DNA of 64,000 bases from Chrysomallon squamiferum (GCA_012295275.1 CM022671.1:34220183-34284182); one strand, 5' to 3'. Counted from the stretch's first letter, positions 1 to 16,870 are shown. The notes: a model not told the origin generated them from the sequence alone. Numbers and translations are program-made.

Positions 1-539
1 CAATTATCTCTTGATAAATGTAACAGAACTCAAATAAGACGAGTAGATTGACTGTAATTTCTGTTTAATATGGGAACCAGTTTGTATCGCGTTCTAGCGA
101 ATAATAATTAATGATTTTACTTTCCGAGCCAGATAATATTTATTTAATCTTTTATCAAGACAAAATTTAATTTATTTCCGTTTTATAACTTTTCAAAATA
201 ACGAGAAGTTTATGACTGTTGGTATACTTTCTAATAAAGAAACATAAAACAGGAAAGAAATTAACGTAAACGTCATTAAAACAAAATTAGGTTAATGGTC
301 CTTTGAGGATTGCATTGTCTCTTGGAACAAGCCATTTTTTTGTTGTTTTTTTGATCCTTCTAATACTGATGCACGATAGACAAACATCTTTCTGAAGAAA
401 AAAAACCAAAAACAATAATTTTTTTCTTTGCAGTTTTCTTCAACTATTCATCAACAGATCAATATGCAGCTTTTCATGTTAGAGTTTTGTTGTTGTTGCG
501 TGCGCAAGGTTGAAGTTATTACGTTATTAGATATAAAAA
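1..539. other. AT-rich intergenic DNA, nothing recognised
   Basis: AT-rich sequence with short A and T runs. I see no open frame of note, no repeat array and no splice-flanked coding stretch. Confidence 0.6.
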
Positions 540-880
540 AGCAAATGGCGTGACCGTTAACGAGATGAAGTAAGTTTTGACGGCGGCGAGTGGTTCGGGC
601 TGGCTCGTGTTGTAGTGGCAAATTTCACACGCGATTGTCACGTGCACAGAGTTAGCGTGGATAGTTCCAGAATGTTCCAAACGCTGTTCTGTTCAGTGAA
701 GTCACGAGTGTTTAACAGAAACAGTTGTTATCGGTTGTTAACTGTCATTCGTGGGATGTTTGTAGCGGAAGCTAGAAATCTTAAAACAATCGCGCTGCAG
801 GCTACTGCATTATTATTACAAAAGCATCGCTTCTGTTATCAGATCTAAGTCACGTATCGAAATGAACCGTATCGTCCGGT
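540..880 (+). promoter_or_regulatory. GC-richer island with E-box and heat-shock-element-like motif
   Basis: This stretch is visibly richer in G and C and in CpG than its flanks. It holds a palindromic E-box CACGTG at 639-644 and a TTCnnGAAnnTTC arrangement at 665-677, the canonical three-unit heat shock element. A 77-codon open frame starting with GTG at 615 crosses it, but its product matches nothing I know. It could be a promoter or an untranslated exon. No attached gene can be shown. Confidence 0.25.
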
Positions 881-947
881 AGTGCAATATGATATCATAC
901 GTAAGCAGGACGCCCTGCTTTCGAATGGATTTTTAATTTTTAATTTT

Positions 948-953
<6 letters not shown>

Positions 954-986
<33 letters not shown>

Positions 987-1004
987 TTTTTTTTTTTTTT
1001 TTTT
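954..1004. repeat. Perfect A29-T22 palindrome
   Basis: An uninterrupted run of 29 A (954-982) is followed directly by 22 T (983-1004). The tract is self-complementary and can form a hairpin or cruciform. It may have arisen from two poly(A) tails inserted head to head, or simply by slippage. Confidence 0.9.
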
Positions 1005-1192
1005 CATAACACTACTTACATCTTTTAAAACAGTATTAACGAAAATAACATTTATTAAATTATTTATTTAAATTTTGTAACGATATAACTGCCTGTAGCA
1101 GCTACTACATCTTCAACGTGTGCAATATTTTTGACAATTAAATATTAGTTTTAGTAAGGACCACTCACCGATCAGATTCTGAATCTTTCCCG

Positions 1193-1223
<31 letters not shown>

Positions 1224-1551
1224 TATTTTCTCTTACTGGCCAGGAATGAGTTAATTCCTTAGCGGTTGTAAAATATCTGTTAGTCTTGTTATTGCCATTA
1301 AAGAAACATTTCAGAAATTTTTTGTCGATAACAAACAAAACAGATATAATGGCAGCCGTAGAGATTTTGCTTTGTCAGTTGTCTAGAAGGCAATAAAAAT
1401 GCTATGAAAATATGAGAGAAAAGAAAAATCATTGTTTTGTCTGTAAGCGATTAACCAATAAAAATATACATGCTAACTTGGTGTTTTCTATCAACACCTA
1501 CATCTTGAATGTAACTTAAAACTGACTTAATTTCTCAGTATATAGAGCATT

Positions 1552-1642
<91 letters not shown>

Positions 1643-2210
1643 ACATTAAATTACATGCATATATAAAAGACAAAAAAGAGAGTAAAATTTTTAATATTAA
1701 AAATCAACAATAACAACAGTAGCACTAAGTAATTATCATCATTGAATGAATTAACAATATGTTATCAGATCTGATCATGATGATGATAATCAAAGAAAAT
1801 TGTATGTAAAAATGAAATATTATTGTGTGGATGTAGATAATAACGTTAATAATATAAACTCTTAAAAACAACGCAATTTTTCACTTTCAGTTTACAGTTC
1901 ATTCATCACACACAGACATAATTACAGACATCGGACTTTCGTTTATTTAAGAATTTAAATTTAAAAGAAAATTAATTAAACTTCAAGTAACTTAAGTAAT
2001 ATAATAGTAATGTTGTAAATCATTTTAAATCACTCTTATCAAATGGATTAGTTACTGACTGTCAATATTTATAAATTTTTGAGTCATTATATCTCTTTGT
2101 TTTAAGTCATTTATCGTCACAATATTAAAATTTTTATGTAACTAATGCTCAGTTTAAAATCTGTAATAAAACCCAGTTTAAATATTTAAATCACTAATGC
2201 TCAGTCTAGA
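1005..2210. other. AT-rich intergenic DNA with one CT array
   Basis: Non-coding sequence with a short AT run (1207-1227) and a CT array (1555-1638). At about 2140-2240 there are three degenerate copies of a short element containing ATGCTCAGT or a close variant. No gene recognised. Confidence 0.6.
1555..1638. repeat. (CT)n microsatellite
   Basis: About 84 bp of uninterrupted CT dinucleotides. Confidence 0.97.
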
Positions 2211-2241
2211 TCTTTATTTCACTGATGTTCAGTTAAAAGTA

Positions 2242-2247
2242 TTTATT
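2242..2247 (-). promoter_or_regulatory. Candidate poly(A) signal of the GPCR
   Basis: AATAAA on the minus strand, about 65 nt beyond the TGA stop at 2311-2313. Another AATAAA on the same strand lies at about 2213-2218. In AT-rich DNA this hexamer is common, so position is the only support. Confidence 0.35.
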
Positions 2248-2310
2248 GTTTCAAGTTCTTAAATCAGTAATATACACCAACAGATTAAAATCTTTAAGGT
2301 ACTTTTGCAC

Positions 2311-3488
2311 TCAGTGTTTTACATCTTTAATCGTGACTAACACACACCTCGATCCGCATTTTAAAACTGGCATAGGAACCAACATAACATGCTTGCCGTT
2401 TTTGTACTCGTTTTCTTTAACGTCAGAGTTCGACGACGAGTTTTGAGCGCACGTACCTCCAGCCCCGATCAGAGAGCGACACACGTGAGTCCTGAACCTC
2501 CTGCTGGTCAGACAGTAAATGATCATGTTGCAGGCGTGATGGGAGAGCCCGATCTCCTTGATGATAGTCCTCGCCATGTAGTAAGAAAAATAACTCTGCC
2601 AAACGGGATCCCGACCTATTTCGTCCATCGTCAGGTCGGGTCCGAGAGTAATCCCTGTCTGAAGAGTGAAGGTGATTGTCACCGGGAGCGTGGTGAATAT
2701 GAGAAAGAAAGACACCCACAGTAAAGTGATCGTGATGGGTTTGTACCGGAGTGAGGACGCCCCGGCTCCGCTTTCACCCATCTTCAGCTGCTCGAAGTAA
2801 CGCACTTTCTTAACCACACAGATGTTGAGGAACAGGACGATGATCGGAATGGCTCCGAACATGATCATCTCCGAGCCCCACGTCCAGATGGAGTAGAAGG
2901 ATTTCTCTCGCTTGATCAGCTCGGACATGCGCAGCTGACACTCGCCTTTGCCCGTCATGTCCCAGAAATAGAGCTGAGGCGTCGCCAAGAGCAAACAGAG
3001 AAGAACTATAGCCGCGATCACACGCAACGATCTGCTGGACGTGCTGAACCTCTCCGATCTGAACGGGTGACAGATTGACAAGAATCGCTCGAACGTGAAG
3101 GCGAAGACCAAGAGGACGCTGACGTATCCCGCCGCCATGTACAGCATGTTCCAGATCTGACACCAGCCCTGAGGTTGAGGGTTCCGAGCAGCCACGGATT
3201 CTGTAGCTCGTAGAACAGGTGCAGAGTGAGAAACACCAAATCAGTGACTGCTAGGGACGCCAGGTAGTACGCTGCGTTGTTGCATTTGCGGAGACGTTTG
3301 TTGAGCCACATGCACGCCGACGTGACGTTGCCGATGACGCCGAAGACGTACCATATCGGCGTGATGATTTTGTTGATGCTGAGAGAGAGGGGTACGTGAT
3401 ACTCCAAGATTTGCAGAAGTACTGTGAGGTCTGTAACTTGTATCACGGGATCATCAGTCGTAGCTCTGGATGATATGTTAAACATCAT
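2311..3488 (-). CDS. Class A (rhodopsin-family) peptide-type GPCR, one frameshift
   Basis: A seven-transmembrane receptor, probably for a neuropeptide, read from ATG 3488 to TGA 2311 with no intron. The first frame gives about 105 residues: an N-glycosylation site (NIS) near residue 4, TM1 with the GN pair, and TM2 with LASLAVTDL. The remaining ~286 residues lie in the -1 frame: the TM3 cysteine in GWCQIW, ERF in place of DRY then CHPF, the loop-2 cysteine (GEC), TM5 with IPIIV, TM6 with FTTLP, and TM7 ending CNMIIY where NPxxY is usual. The frame change lies at about 3163-3190 and fits loss of one base. All landmarks survive, so a sequencing indel or a very recent pseudogene are both possible. 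The exon is clearly more GC-rich than its surroundings. From memory it resembles the large lophotrochozoan orphan families annotated as FMRFamide-, TRH- or ghrelin-receptor-like. I cannot name the ligand. Confidence 0.85.
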
Positions 3489-3500
3489 CTGAAAGTAGGT
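3489..3500 (-). other. Probable 3' splice site just before the GPCR ATG
   Basis: On the minus strand the sequence CTACTTTCAG ends immediately before the ATGATG start. This is a good pyrimidine-plus-CAG acceptor, so the coding exon is probably preceded by an intron and one or more 5' non-coding exons at higher coordinates. Confidence 0.5.
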
Positions 3501-8491
<4,991 letters not shown>

Positions 8492-8804
8492 GCATAGATA
8501 TACACACAGATATACATAGATATATGTATATTTCCTTTTATCGCTTTCTTCTCCATTATTCAACGTCGGTGATATCTTTATCTTTCTTCTTCGATCCCAT
8601 TTGTCCAGCAATCATTAATCATTTTCTTTCATTACAACGCACAAAAACACACATACACAAATTCTCATCGTCTTTCTCGCTTCCTCGCAGAATTGCCCCA
8701 TCGTGTTCCCTTGACATAGATAACAATACACACGAACTAATCCAGCTCTGCCAATCGATAAAACCATCCGACGAGTGTCTGCAGAGTGCTGATCTCTTAA
8801 AGAA

Positions 8805-8841
<37 letters not shown>

Positions 8842-9854
8842 CTTTGCCAAAACTCGAAGACTTCGCGGGAGAGGTTAGCATACATCTTGGTGACTGTCAG
8901 TGCAAAGAGAGCGATGATTAATCTCACTTGATTGATATTAATAGCGGATTAAAGCATTCACCAGTGACAGTAAAGAAGGAAAGACGCAATACTGATTAAT
9001 GTAAATTCAGAAATATTTTTGCAGCTCACCTGTTACCAACCATTGACTAAATACACAACAATCACCAAGCGTCTCCGAATGGTTTTTTTTTATTTATTAT
9101 TATTATTATTATTTTTTTTTTTTTGTATGTTCCTTGTCTGACACTTTATCAGTGTTAGCATCAGAATACTTTGAGTGAAGAAAATGTTCAGTCTAGCTCT
9201 GCAATGAGTTGATGACAAATAATACTTTATCCTGTGGCAGAAAAGTATTAAATTCTGAAGATCAATATCTCGGAAATAACCTTATTTCCTTCCTTGTCAA
9301 AAAATATTGCCATCTATATCAGTAATTTCTTGACACTGTCGGCAATAAATATATTACCTCTATCCTCCCTCTCTCTCTATATATATGGGTAACACGGTTT
9401 CATACTTAGAAGAAAACTGCGAGAATTATATTCGCCACTATCTGCTGCTCGAGTCTTATCGAATACAATAACCATGGTGAACGAATGGTTATTCGGATCT
9501 CTTCGATCTGATTTCCTCTAGAAGTAATGTTCACTGACAGAAAGTGAAATATTCCTCATACATATTCTGAAGTTTTCATAGATCATTACTCAGCGAAAAC
9601 GTGATAATAAAAACTGCAAAAAAAAAAAAAAAAAAAAAATAGATAAGGAAAGAAAGAAAGAAAAAAGTCTAGAGCAACCAAAATGCCGCAGTATATAGAA
9701 CAGGATTACAGCGAGTAATATTACAGTGGAAACTTGGTCAACGGAAAAGGCGCAGATGTTTAAAAGACGGATAATGGATGACTGCATTTTTTTTTTTTTA
9801 TACTGTTTGTGATTATTATTTTTATTATTTTGTTAATTCTTTATTATTATTATT

Positions 9855-9893
<39 letters not shown>

Positions 9894-10230
9894 GATATTA
9901 CCATTATTATTATCATTATTATTATCATTATCGTTATCATTATCATTACATCATCATCTTTATCATTATCATTAATTATTATTATTATTATAATTATTAT
10001 TATCATTATTTTATTATTATTTTTTTTTTTTAAATAATAAAAAGTTCTGACAAGGTACTAAATGTCAAGGAGACATACCCACTTCCCCAGCAGACGTCTG
10101 ACCATTTGTGTTATAATCACTTTCTTTTTATAACAAAACAAAGTGTGCAGGTGAACTGTTCAAAATGTGTTAGTTAATTTTCTATAAATAGCGATCTTCA
10201 GTGTTTCTCACATGTAAAGACGAAGGAACA

Positions 10231-10267
<37 letters not shown>

Positions 10268-10339
10268 CAATAAACTTTGAATTTGAAGGTACTCTTTCAT
10301 AAGTACACCACCATGAGTACACCATGATGCATACACTAC

Positions 10340-10384
<45 letters not shown>

Positions 10385-10890
10385 ACACACACGTGCACAA
10401 CTGTACGAAGATGGTATCTGTACTTTATGATGACCTTATCCGTATACATTTATGGAACAGATCAATACAAATCTCTTGGAATTAATGAATCGTAAGCTTG
10501 TTTATAACGATACCGCATCCTTCATTATAATTTCTTCATCTGTATCCATTATTAGCCGTCTTCAGGAAAGATTTGTGAGAAGCACAGTCCATGTATATAT
10601 ATATATATATGTAAAGGTAATCCTCGGATTTGTTAAAACAAAAGATGCTTACTGTCAGAAATCGGCTCAAATTAAATGTGTAGTTGTAATGCCTCTCGTG
10701 GTTTCGTTGGTGTGTGTGATCAATACACATACGTCTGGCGTGCAAGTCTGTAATTGACAGCTGCGGTGAGAATGCTGTCTTCTTCAGAAAGAACTGACGT
10801 AATTCGAACAACGATGTAAAACGAGGTTCATTAGACAGAAAACTTACATGTATCTAATAGTAATGTGCAAGTACAATAAGGTGGACGAAA
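8492..10890. other. Non-coding interval with several simple repeats
   Basis: It contains a poly(A) run (about 8811-8839), a T-rich ATT patch (9080-9125), poly(A) at 9619-9640, TCA/ATC trinucleotides (9856-9893) within an ATT-rich block to 10030, an AT array (10233-10264) and a CA array (10341-10392). No coding exon recognised. Confidence 0.55.
10790..10890. repeat. Diverged left edge of the 48-bp minisatellite
   Basis: One or two decayed copies of the adjacent array unit are visible, for example TGACGTAATTCGAACAAC near 10795. The rest of the stretch is too diverged to align by eye. Confidence 0.55.
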
Positions 10891-12515
10891 CAGAAACCTG
10901 ACGTAAGTCGAATAACAGTGTAAAATGAGGCAGATAATTAGACACCTGACGTAAGTCAAATAACAGTGTAAAATGAGTAGATTAGATAGACACCTGACGT
11001 AAGTCGAATAACAGTGTAAAATGAGGCAGATTAGATAGACACCTGACGTAAGTCAAATAACAGTGTAAAATGAGTAGATTGACGTAAGTCGAATAACTAG
11101 ATTAGATAGACACCTGACGTAAGTCGAATAACAGTGTAAAATGAGTAGATTAGATAGACACCTGACGTAAGTCGAATAACAGTGTAAAATGAGTAGATTA
11201 GATAGACACCTGACGTAAGTCGAATAACAGTGTAAAATGAGTAGATAATTAGACACCTGACGTAAGTCGAATAACAGTGTAAAATGAGGCAAACTAGATA
11301 GACACCTGACGTAAGTCGAATAACAGTGTAAAATGAGGTAAATTAGATAGACACCTGACGTAAGTCGAATAACAGTGTAAAATGAGTAGATTAGATAGAC
11401 ACCTGACGTAAGTCGAATAACAGTGTAAAATGAGTAAAATGACGGCAAATAATAAAATGAGGCAAACTAGATAGACACCTGACGTAAGTCAAATAACAGT
11501 GTAAAATGAGTAGATTAGATAGACACTGACATAATTGACGTAAAAAGTAGAAATAGACACCTGACGTAAAATAACAGTGTAAAATGAGTAGATTAGATAG
11601 ACACCTGACGTAAGTCGAATAACAGTGTAAAATGAGTAGATTAGATAGACACCTGACGTAAGTCGAATAACAGTGTAAAATGAGTAGATAATTAGACACC
11701 TGACGTAAGTCGAATAACAGTGTAAAATGAGGCAAACTAGATAGACACCTGACGTAAGTCGAATAACAGTGTAAAATGAGGCAAACTAGATAGACACCTG
11801 ACGTAAGTCGAATAACAGTGTAAAATGAGGCAATAAATAGACACCTGACGTAAGTCGAATAACAGTGTAAAATGAGGCAAACTAGATAGACACCTGACGT
11901 AAGTCGAATAACAGTGTAAAATGAGTAGATTAGATAGACACCTGACGTAAGTCGAATAACAGTGTAAAATGAGGCAAACTAGATAGACACCTGACGTAAG
12001 TCGAATAACAGTGTAAAATGAGTAGATTAGATAGACACCTGACAGTGTAAAATGAGGCAGAGTCGTAAGTCAAATAACAGTGTAAAATGAGTAGATTAGA
12101 TAGACACCTGACGTAAGTCAAATAACAGTGTAAAATGAGTAGATTAGATAGACACCTGACGTAAGTCGAATAACAGTGTAAAATGAGTAGATTAGATAGA
12201 CACCTGACGTAAGTCAAATAACAGTGTAAAATGAGTAGATTAGATAGACACCTGACGTAAGTCAAATAACAGTGTAAAAAAATGAGACACACCTGACGTA
12301 AGTCAAATAACAGTGTAAAATGAGTAGATTAGATAGACACCTGACGTAAGTCGAATAACAGTGTAAAATGGGGCAAACTAGATAGACACCTGACGTAAGT
12401 CGAATAACAGTGTAAAATGAGGCAGATAATTAGACACCTGACGTAAGTCAAATAACAGTGTAAAATGAGGCAAATTAGATAGACATTTGACGTAAGCAGA
12501 ATAACAGTGCAAAAG
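10891..12515. repeat. Minisatellite of 48-bp units, about 31 copies
   Basis: A tandem array with a unit of 48 bp and variants of about 47-50 bp. Nearly every unit carries CACCTGACGTAAGTC followed by AATAACAGTGTAAAATGAG. Three tail variants alternate: GTAGATTAGA, GGCAAACTAGA and GTAGATAATTAGA. A few copies are truncated (near 11080, 11430-11460, 11520-11575 and 12035-12065). Copies in the middle are almost identical while those at both ends are decayed, as expected when an array is homogenised by unequal exchange. Because 48 is divisible by 3, open frames with a 16-residue period appear on the minus strand. They lack splice or start context and I do not treat them as protein. Confidence 0.95.
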
Positions 12516-12680
12516 CTAATGATGTTAGCGGAGCAAAAATAAAAATTCAGGTACATTCGATGGAAACAAAAAACAAAACAACACAAAACAAGACGAATAA
12601 CAACGTAAAAATCAGACAGATTATAGATAAATAAATAAAAAATTGACATAAGTTGAACTATCGTGAAAAAAATAATTTAC
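12516..12680. repeat. Diverged right edge of the 48-bp minisatellite
   Basis: Relics such as AGACGAATAACAACGTAAAA near 12590 and TTGACATAAGTTGAACTA near 12644 are decayed units beyond the homogeneous core. Confidence 0.5.
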
Positions 12681-13924
12681 ACTGGGATAAGGAGGGGGGA
12701 GCTTGACATGCAGAGTAAAATAAATATCAAACAATGCTAGACTGAAATGTGTTGGACAGGAGCAACTTGGTGGGCAACAGAGCTATTTCCCGTTATTGAA
12801 AAGAAACCAGATATCGAAAACTTGCGTAGCAAATGACGTGGAAGAAGCTGTAATCAGTGAGGAAAACTAGAAATACTAGAAAAACGCTGGCATCGAATTT
12901 TATGTCATTTTACCCCAAAACTGGTTTGATCCATAACAACAGTCAATATTAAAATGTGTATTGTTAATATTAATTCGTTCGTTCGTTGGATTAATCATCC
13001 TTATTAAACTACATGGCTTCTGCAAAAATAATTAGATTCAATCGGTAGAATTTGTATTGAAAAACAAAGTAAAATAATAATAATAATAATAAAAATAAAA
13101 TAAAATTTAATTTAAAAAACAAAATCAAACAAACAAACAAAAAAAAAAAAAAAAAAAAAAAAAAAGAAATAAAAATAAAATAAAATAATAAAAAGAAATA
13201 AGTAAGTTAGAAATCAGAAGTGAAACGATATCTTCAGACTTTTTATTTTTATTGTGATTAAGTATATTTATTGCGTTCACGAACTGGCTTTTTTTTTTTC
13301 CCGACTGATTTGACAAACCCTTGTCACTAGTCCTGTTCAGTATTAAAATTAAATCAAAAACACCGACAGACGACAACTTCACGAATACGTAAAATAGTCT
13401 AAGAAAAAACAAATCTGGGAATACAACAAAAGCCAAACTTTTTGTGACCTTTGTAAAAGAATATAGAAAGTATTTTTCAAAAATCGTAATTATAAAAGTC
13501 CATTAACGATATTATAATAGTACAAAACAAAGATTAAAAAAAAAATGTCTTCTAAAGTACATATTTCATACGAAAACTTTTTTGTTTTCTGCCTGATTAG
13601 ATCATTAAAAAGATTTATTTTGATATTTATTTCTAAATTTATAATCTAGACGGAAACGAAACGGAATTAAATTTCGATGACACTGTCTTGGATAATGAAA
13701 ATAATTTGAAGAAAAAAGTTGAAGAAAGAGGAATACAAAGCGACGTAAAACGGTTTATAAGTCGTAAGGCGCCTAGGAGCAGATAATAGGATTATTGATG
13801 AGTACTTAACTCCCTATCTAAGTTAAATTATTTAACATAATATTGGACAGTAATGTTTTCTTAAATAAATGGCTGGCGGGAGTAATCAGAATCCATTTTT
13901 TAAAAAAAGATGAAAATGATTTAA

Positions 13925-13948
13925 AACCAGGAAAAAAATAAAAAAATA

Positions 13949-13992
<44 letters not shown>

Positions 13993-14109
13993 TAAAAATA
14001 AAAAAAAAAAAAAAAAAAAATAAATAAATAAATAAATAAATAAATAAATTTAAAAAATAATAATAATAAATAAAAAAGCAAAAATAAAATACTAATAATT
14101 AACAAAAAA

Positions 14110-14156
<47 letters not shown>

Positions 14157-14370
14157 TAATAATAATAATAAAATATCAATAAATTAATTTTACAAAAAGA
14201 ATGAATAATAATAAATAAAAAAAATTCAAACAAAATAATAATAAACAATAATAAAAAATAAAAATAATAATAATAATAAAAAATCAATAAATTAATTTAA
14301 GAAAAAAGAATGAATAATAATAATAATAATAATAAAAAATAATAATAAACAATAATAAAAAATAAATAAA
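13925..14370. repeat. AAT/AAAT-rich microsatellite block
   Basis: About 450 bp built almost only of TAA, AAAT and poly(A) units. Confidence 0.9.
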
Positions 14371-15558
14371 TAAAAAGTTAATGATCTTGCACTGGTATAT
14401 CACAAAAGTTTTAAATAGTGAAATACATTCATTAAACAAAATGAATTTTTTTTTTATCAAATATATTACAGAATAAGATCATACATTTCATCTAAAACTG
14501 AACCGAAATGTTTGTGTCCTCTAAATCCCAAATCCATCGAATGTTGTTATATAGGGTAACATTGGCTTTATTACAGCCTCGACGAGGGTTATAACGAATC
14601 TGTAACTCCTACGAGTGGTTTTGAGAGTGTTACGTTGTCGTTACAGATATCCAAGGCTCTGTCACTGGGCCAGTGTTAAAAATAAAGCCTCATTTTACAC
14701 ACATTTGAATTAATAAAATTTTCAGTTTGTCGATTACAATAATAGATCAGCTCGGTTATACCTCCGATTGGGATATATTTCACTATTCTCTTTTCAAACC
14801 GGTTGACTGCTAAATCAGTTCGCTAAAAAAAAATATTAATATATGTTGCCTTTGCTTTTAAAAAAACAAATCCAAATATTGTTGTCTTCAAAAGCAAGTA
14901 ACATTAACAATTAACTGAGTTTTATCAAGAAGCGATGCGCCTTCTCCGAAGTTATCTAGTAAAAACAAAAAAAGAGAAAAAAAACGGAAAACAGGGCAAG
15001 ACCTACGATTGAGACAGGAGGTTGTAATTCCGAGACATAAATCTCACCATACAGCATCAGTTTATTTGGATATTCAGGAACCCCCTTTCTTGTCATGTCG
15101 GTTCAAATCGAGGCGAGTTACGTTTGTTTTTGCCTAAAGCTGCTATTGTACGTCATTGTCACGTTATGTATGCTTATTAATGCAGGATTTTTACACCTTC
15201 GGCTATTTGTACAGACGATTTTAAATAGAGGATATATATATATATATAGTTCACTGATATATAGTACATCATAATATAATTATGTTTATTTAATACTGCT
15301 ATATATGACAGCCGGTTTACATAAGCCATAAAAGATAAACTGAAATTTAAAAAATTCCCATTATTAAATTATCTAAAACAGATACGAATACATGGTACAT
15401 TATAAACTGTCGCAAAACAGAATTACAGCTATTACCTTATGGTCTGAAGCACAAAATCAGTGAATTTCTTAGTGAAAGAAATAATTAAATGCTTGTCATA
15501 ATTATGAAACTAACAAAATTGGTAAATGCAACAATAACAGCAAAATCGTTAGGTACGG

Positions 15559-15559
<1 letters not shown>

Positions 15560-15610
<51 letters not shown>
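15560..15610. repeat. (ATT)n microsatellite
   Basis: About 17 ATT units. Confidence 0.95.
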
Positions 15611-15792
15611 TTGTACTCGTATAAACCAAAATTTACTAGCTAACTTCTGCACCAACGCAAGTCTGAAAATTCTCTTAACCGCAGATGCTGCAGGAAGTTT
15701 AAAATTTGCTTCGACAATTGATTACGTGCTTGATAAAACAGGGAAGAAAACAATAATAATAATAATTTCACGGTCTCTGATTAGCATATAAC

Positions 15793-15885
15793 TAGTGCAC
15801 TGGAACCGAAGACGGGAATCGATCCCGAATCGATTGCCGCGACAAGGCAAGCGAGATGTTTTGACCCTTTTTACACCAGAGCTGT
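15793..15885 (-). repeat. tRNA-derived SINE head (decayed)
   Basis: On the minus strand the sequence runs from GGTGTAAAAAGGGTCAAAAC through CTCGCTTGCCTTG to CGGGATCGATTCCCG and ends in GGTTCCAGTGCAC. The CGGGA..TCCCG arm resembles a tRNA T-arm with a B-box-like core. The D-arm and A box are degraded, so this is not a functional tRNA. A SINE or tRNA pseudogene fragment is the likeliest reading. Confidence 0.4.
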
Positions 15886-16110
15886 CGAACTGTTATGAAA
15901 TAGGACAACATCGTGCTCCGGGACTGACAGCTACTCTGAGTTGTACGTCATTTCATCTCTTCCTGGCTGGCTGCTTCCACACAAAGCCAAATAAAACACT
16001 GACCCAACCACACAACGCCTTTTGAAGAGACCGTGCTAGACATTTTCACATTTCACAATATTACTGTTACTACTGCTATTTGTTATTGTTGTTTACACAT
16101 GTGTGCATGC

Positions 16111-16192
<82 letters not shown>

Positions 16193-16632
16193 TACATATA
16201 TAATACATAAATACATACATACATACGTACGTAGACTTACATACATATATGTATATAGAAACACACACACACTCACATATATATATATTATTCATAATTA
16301 TATACATATGTACTCAATTATTCATTTATAATTATAAATAAAACGAACCAAACAAAAAAAAAAAAAAAAAAAAAAAAGAAAACAAGAAATAACGACAAAC
16401 AAAAAAATCCATAACCAACCAACCAACCAAATAAACAAACAAACAAACCCCTCCCCGAAAAAAAAAAAAAAAAAAAAAGAAAAAAAAGAAAAGAAAGAAA
16501 AAAAGAAAAAAAAAACGTAAGAAAGAAAGAAAAAATTAACAACAAAAGCAAAATGTCAAGTACGGACAGAGACCAACAACTGGACAAACAATATAAAGAA
16601 GAAAAATAAATAAATAAAACCAGACACTTACC
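15886..16632. other. Non-coding DNA with AT, CA and A-rich repeats
   Basis: It includes a long TA array (16120-16182), TACA-type repeats to 16280, poly(A) runs (16355-16377 and 16458-16480) and purine-rich sequence to about 16540. No gene recognised. Confidence 0.55.
16120..16182. repeat. (TA)n microsatellite
   Basis: About 31 TA units. Confidence 0.95.
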
Positions 16633-16870
16633 CAGCACTTTTACTTTATCCCAAAGTGAATTAAATAGCTCGGTCCTCTTTTACTATGTCCTGCAAGAAA
16701 AACTGGTACTGAAAGACTACAGTAATCTGGTAAGAGAAAACTCCAAACTATCGATCACTTCTCCAAGCCAATCGCAGTGCAGTCCAAGGTTTCACCGTCA
16801 GCCGTAAGATTAACGCCATGAATTACACGATGCGCCAGCGGGCAGCGTGGAATTCAGTTGTTTTACAACA
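16632..16870 (-). other. Possible 5' exon ending in a GTAAGTG donor
   Basis: On the minus strand this repeat-free, GC-richer stretch ends at 16632 in TGCTGG followed by GTAAGTG, a consensus 5' splice site. It shows no long open frame, so it would be a non-coding exon. It lies upstream of the GPCR coding exon, whose ATG directly follows an acceptor, and could belong to that gene. No transcript evidence is available. Confidence 0.2.

Larger units (their letters stand above)
12681..15785. other. AT-rich non-coding DNA with AAT arrays
   Basis: It holds A-rich/AAT blocks (13070-13200), TAA arrays (13951-13989 and 14112-14175), further AAT-rich sequence to 14370, a short TA run (15235-15248) and an ATT array (15560-15610). 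No gene recognised. Confidence 0.55.

Noticed and set aside
2389-3163. Other open frames on both strands inside the GPCR exon
   Set aside because: Shadows in a GC-richer coding exon. Only the two frames with transmembrane landmarks are meaningful.
10891-12515. CRISPR-like array
   Set aside because: The units are contiguous without unique spacers, and the DNA is eukaryotic.
11053-12649. Minus-strand frames encoding a 16-residue repeat (YSTYVRCLSNL-like)
   Set aside because: They follow from a 48-bp unit divisible by three. They are broken at each variant unit and lack signal, splice or start features.
15793-15885. Functional tRNA gene
   Set aside because: The T-arm is recognisable, but the D-arm, A box and acceptor stem do not form properly.
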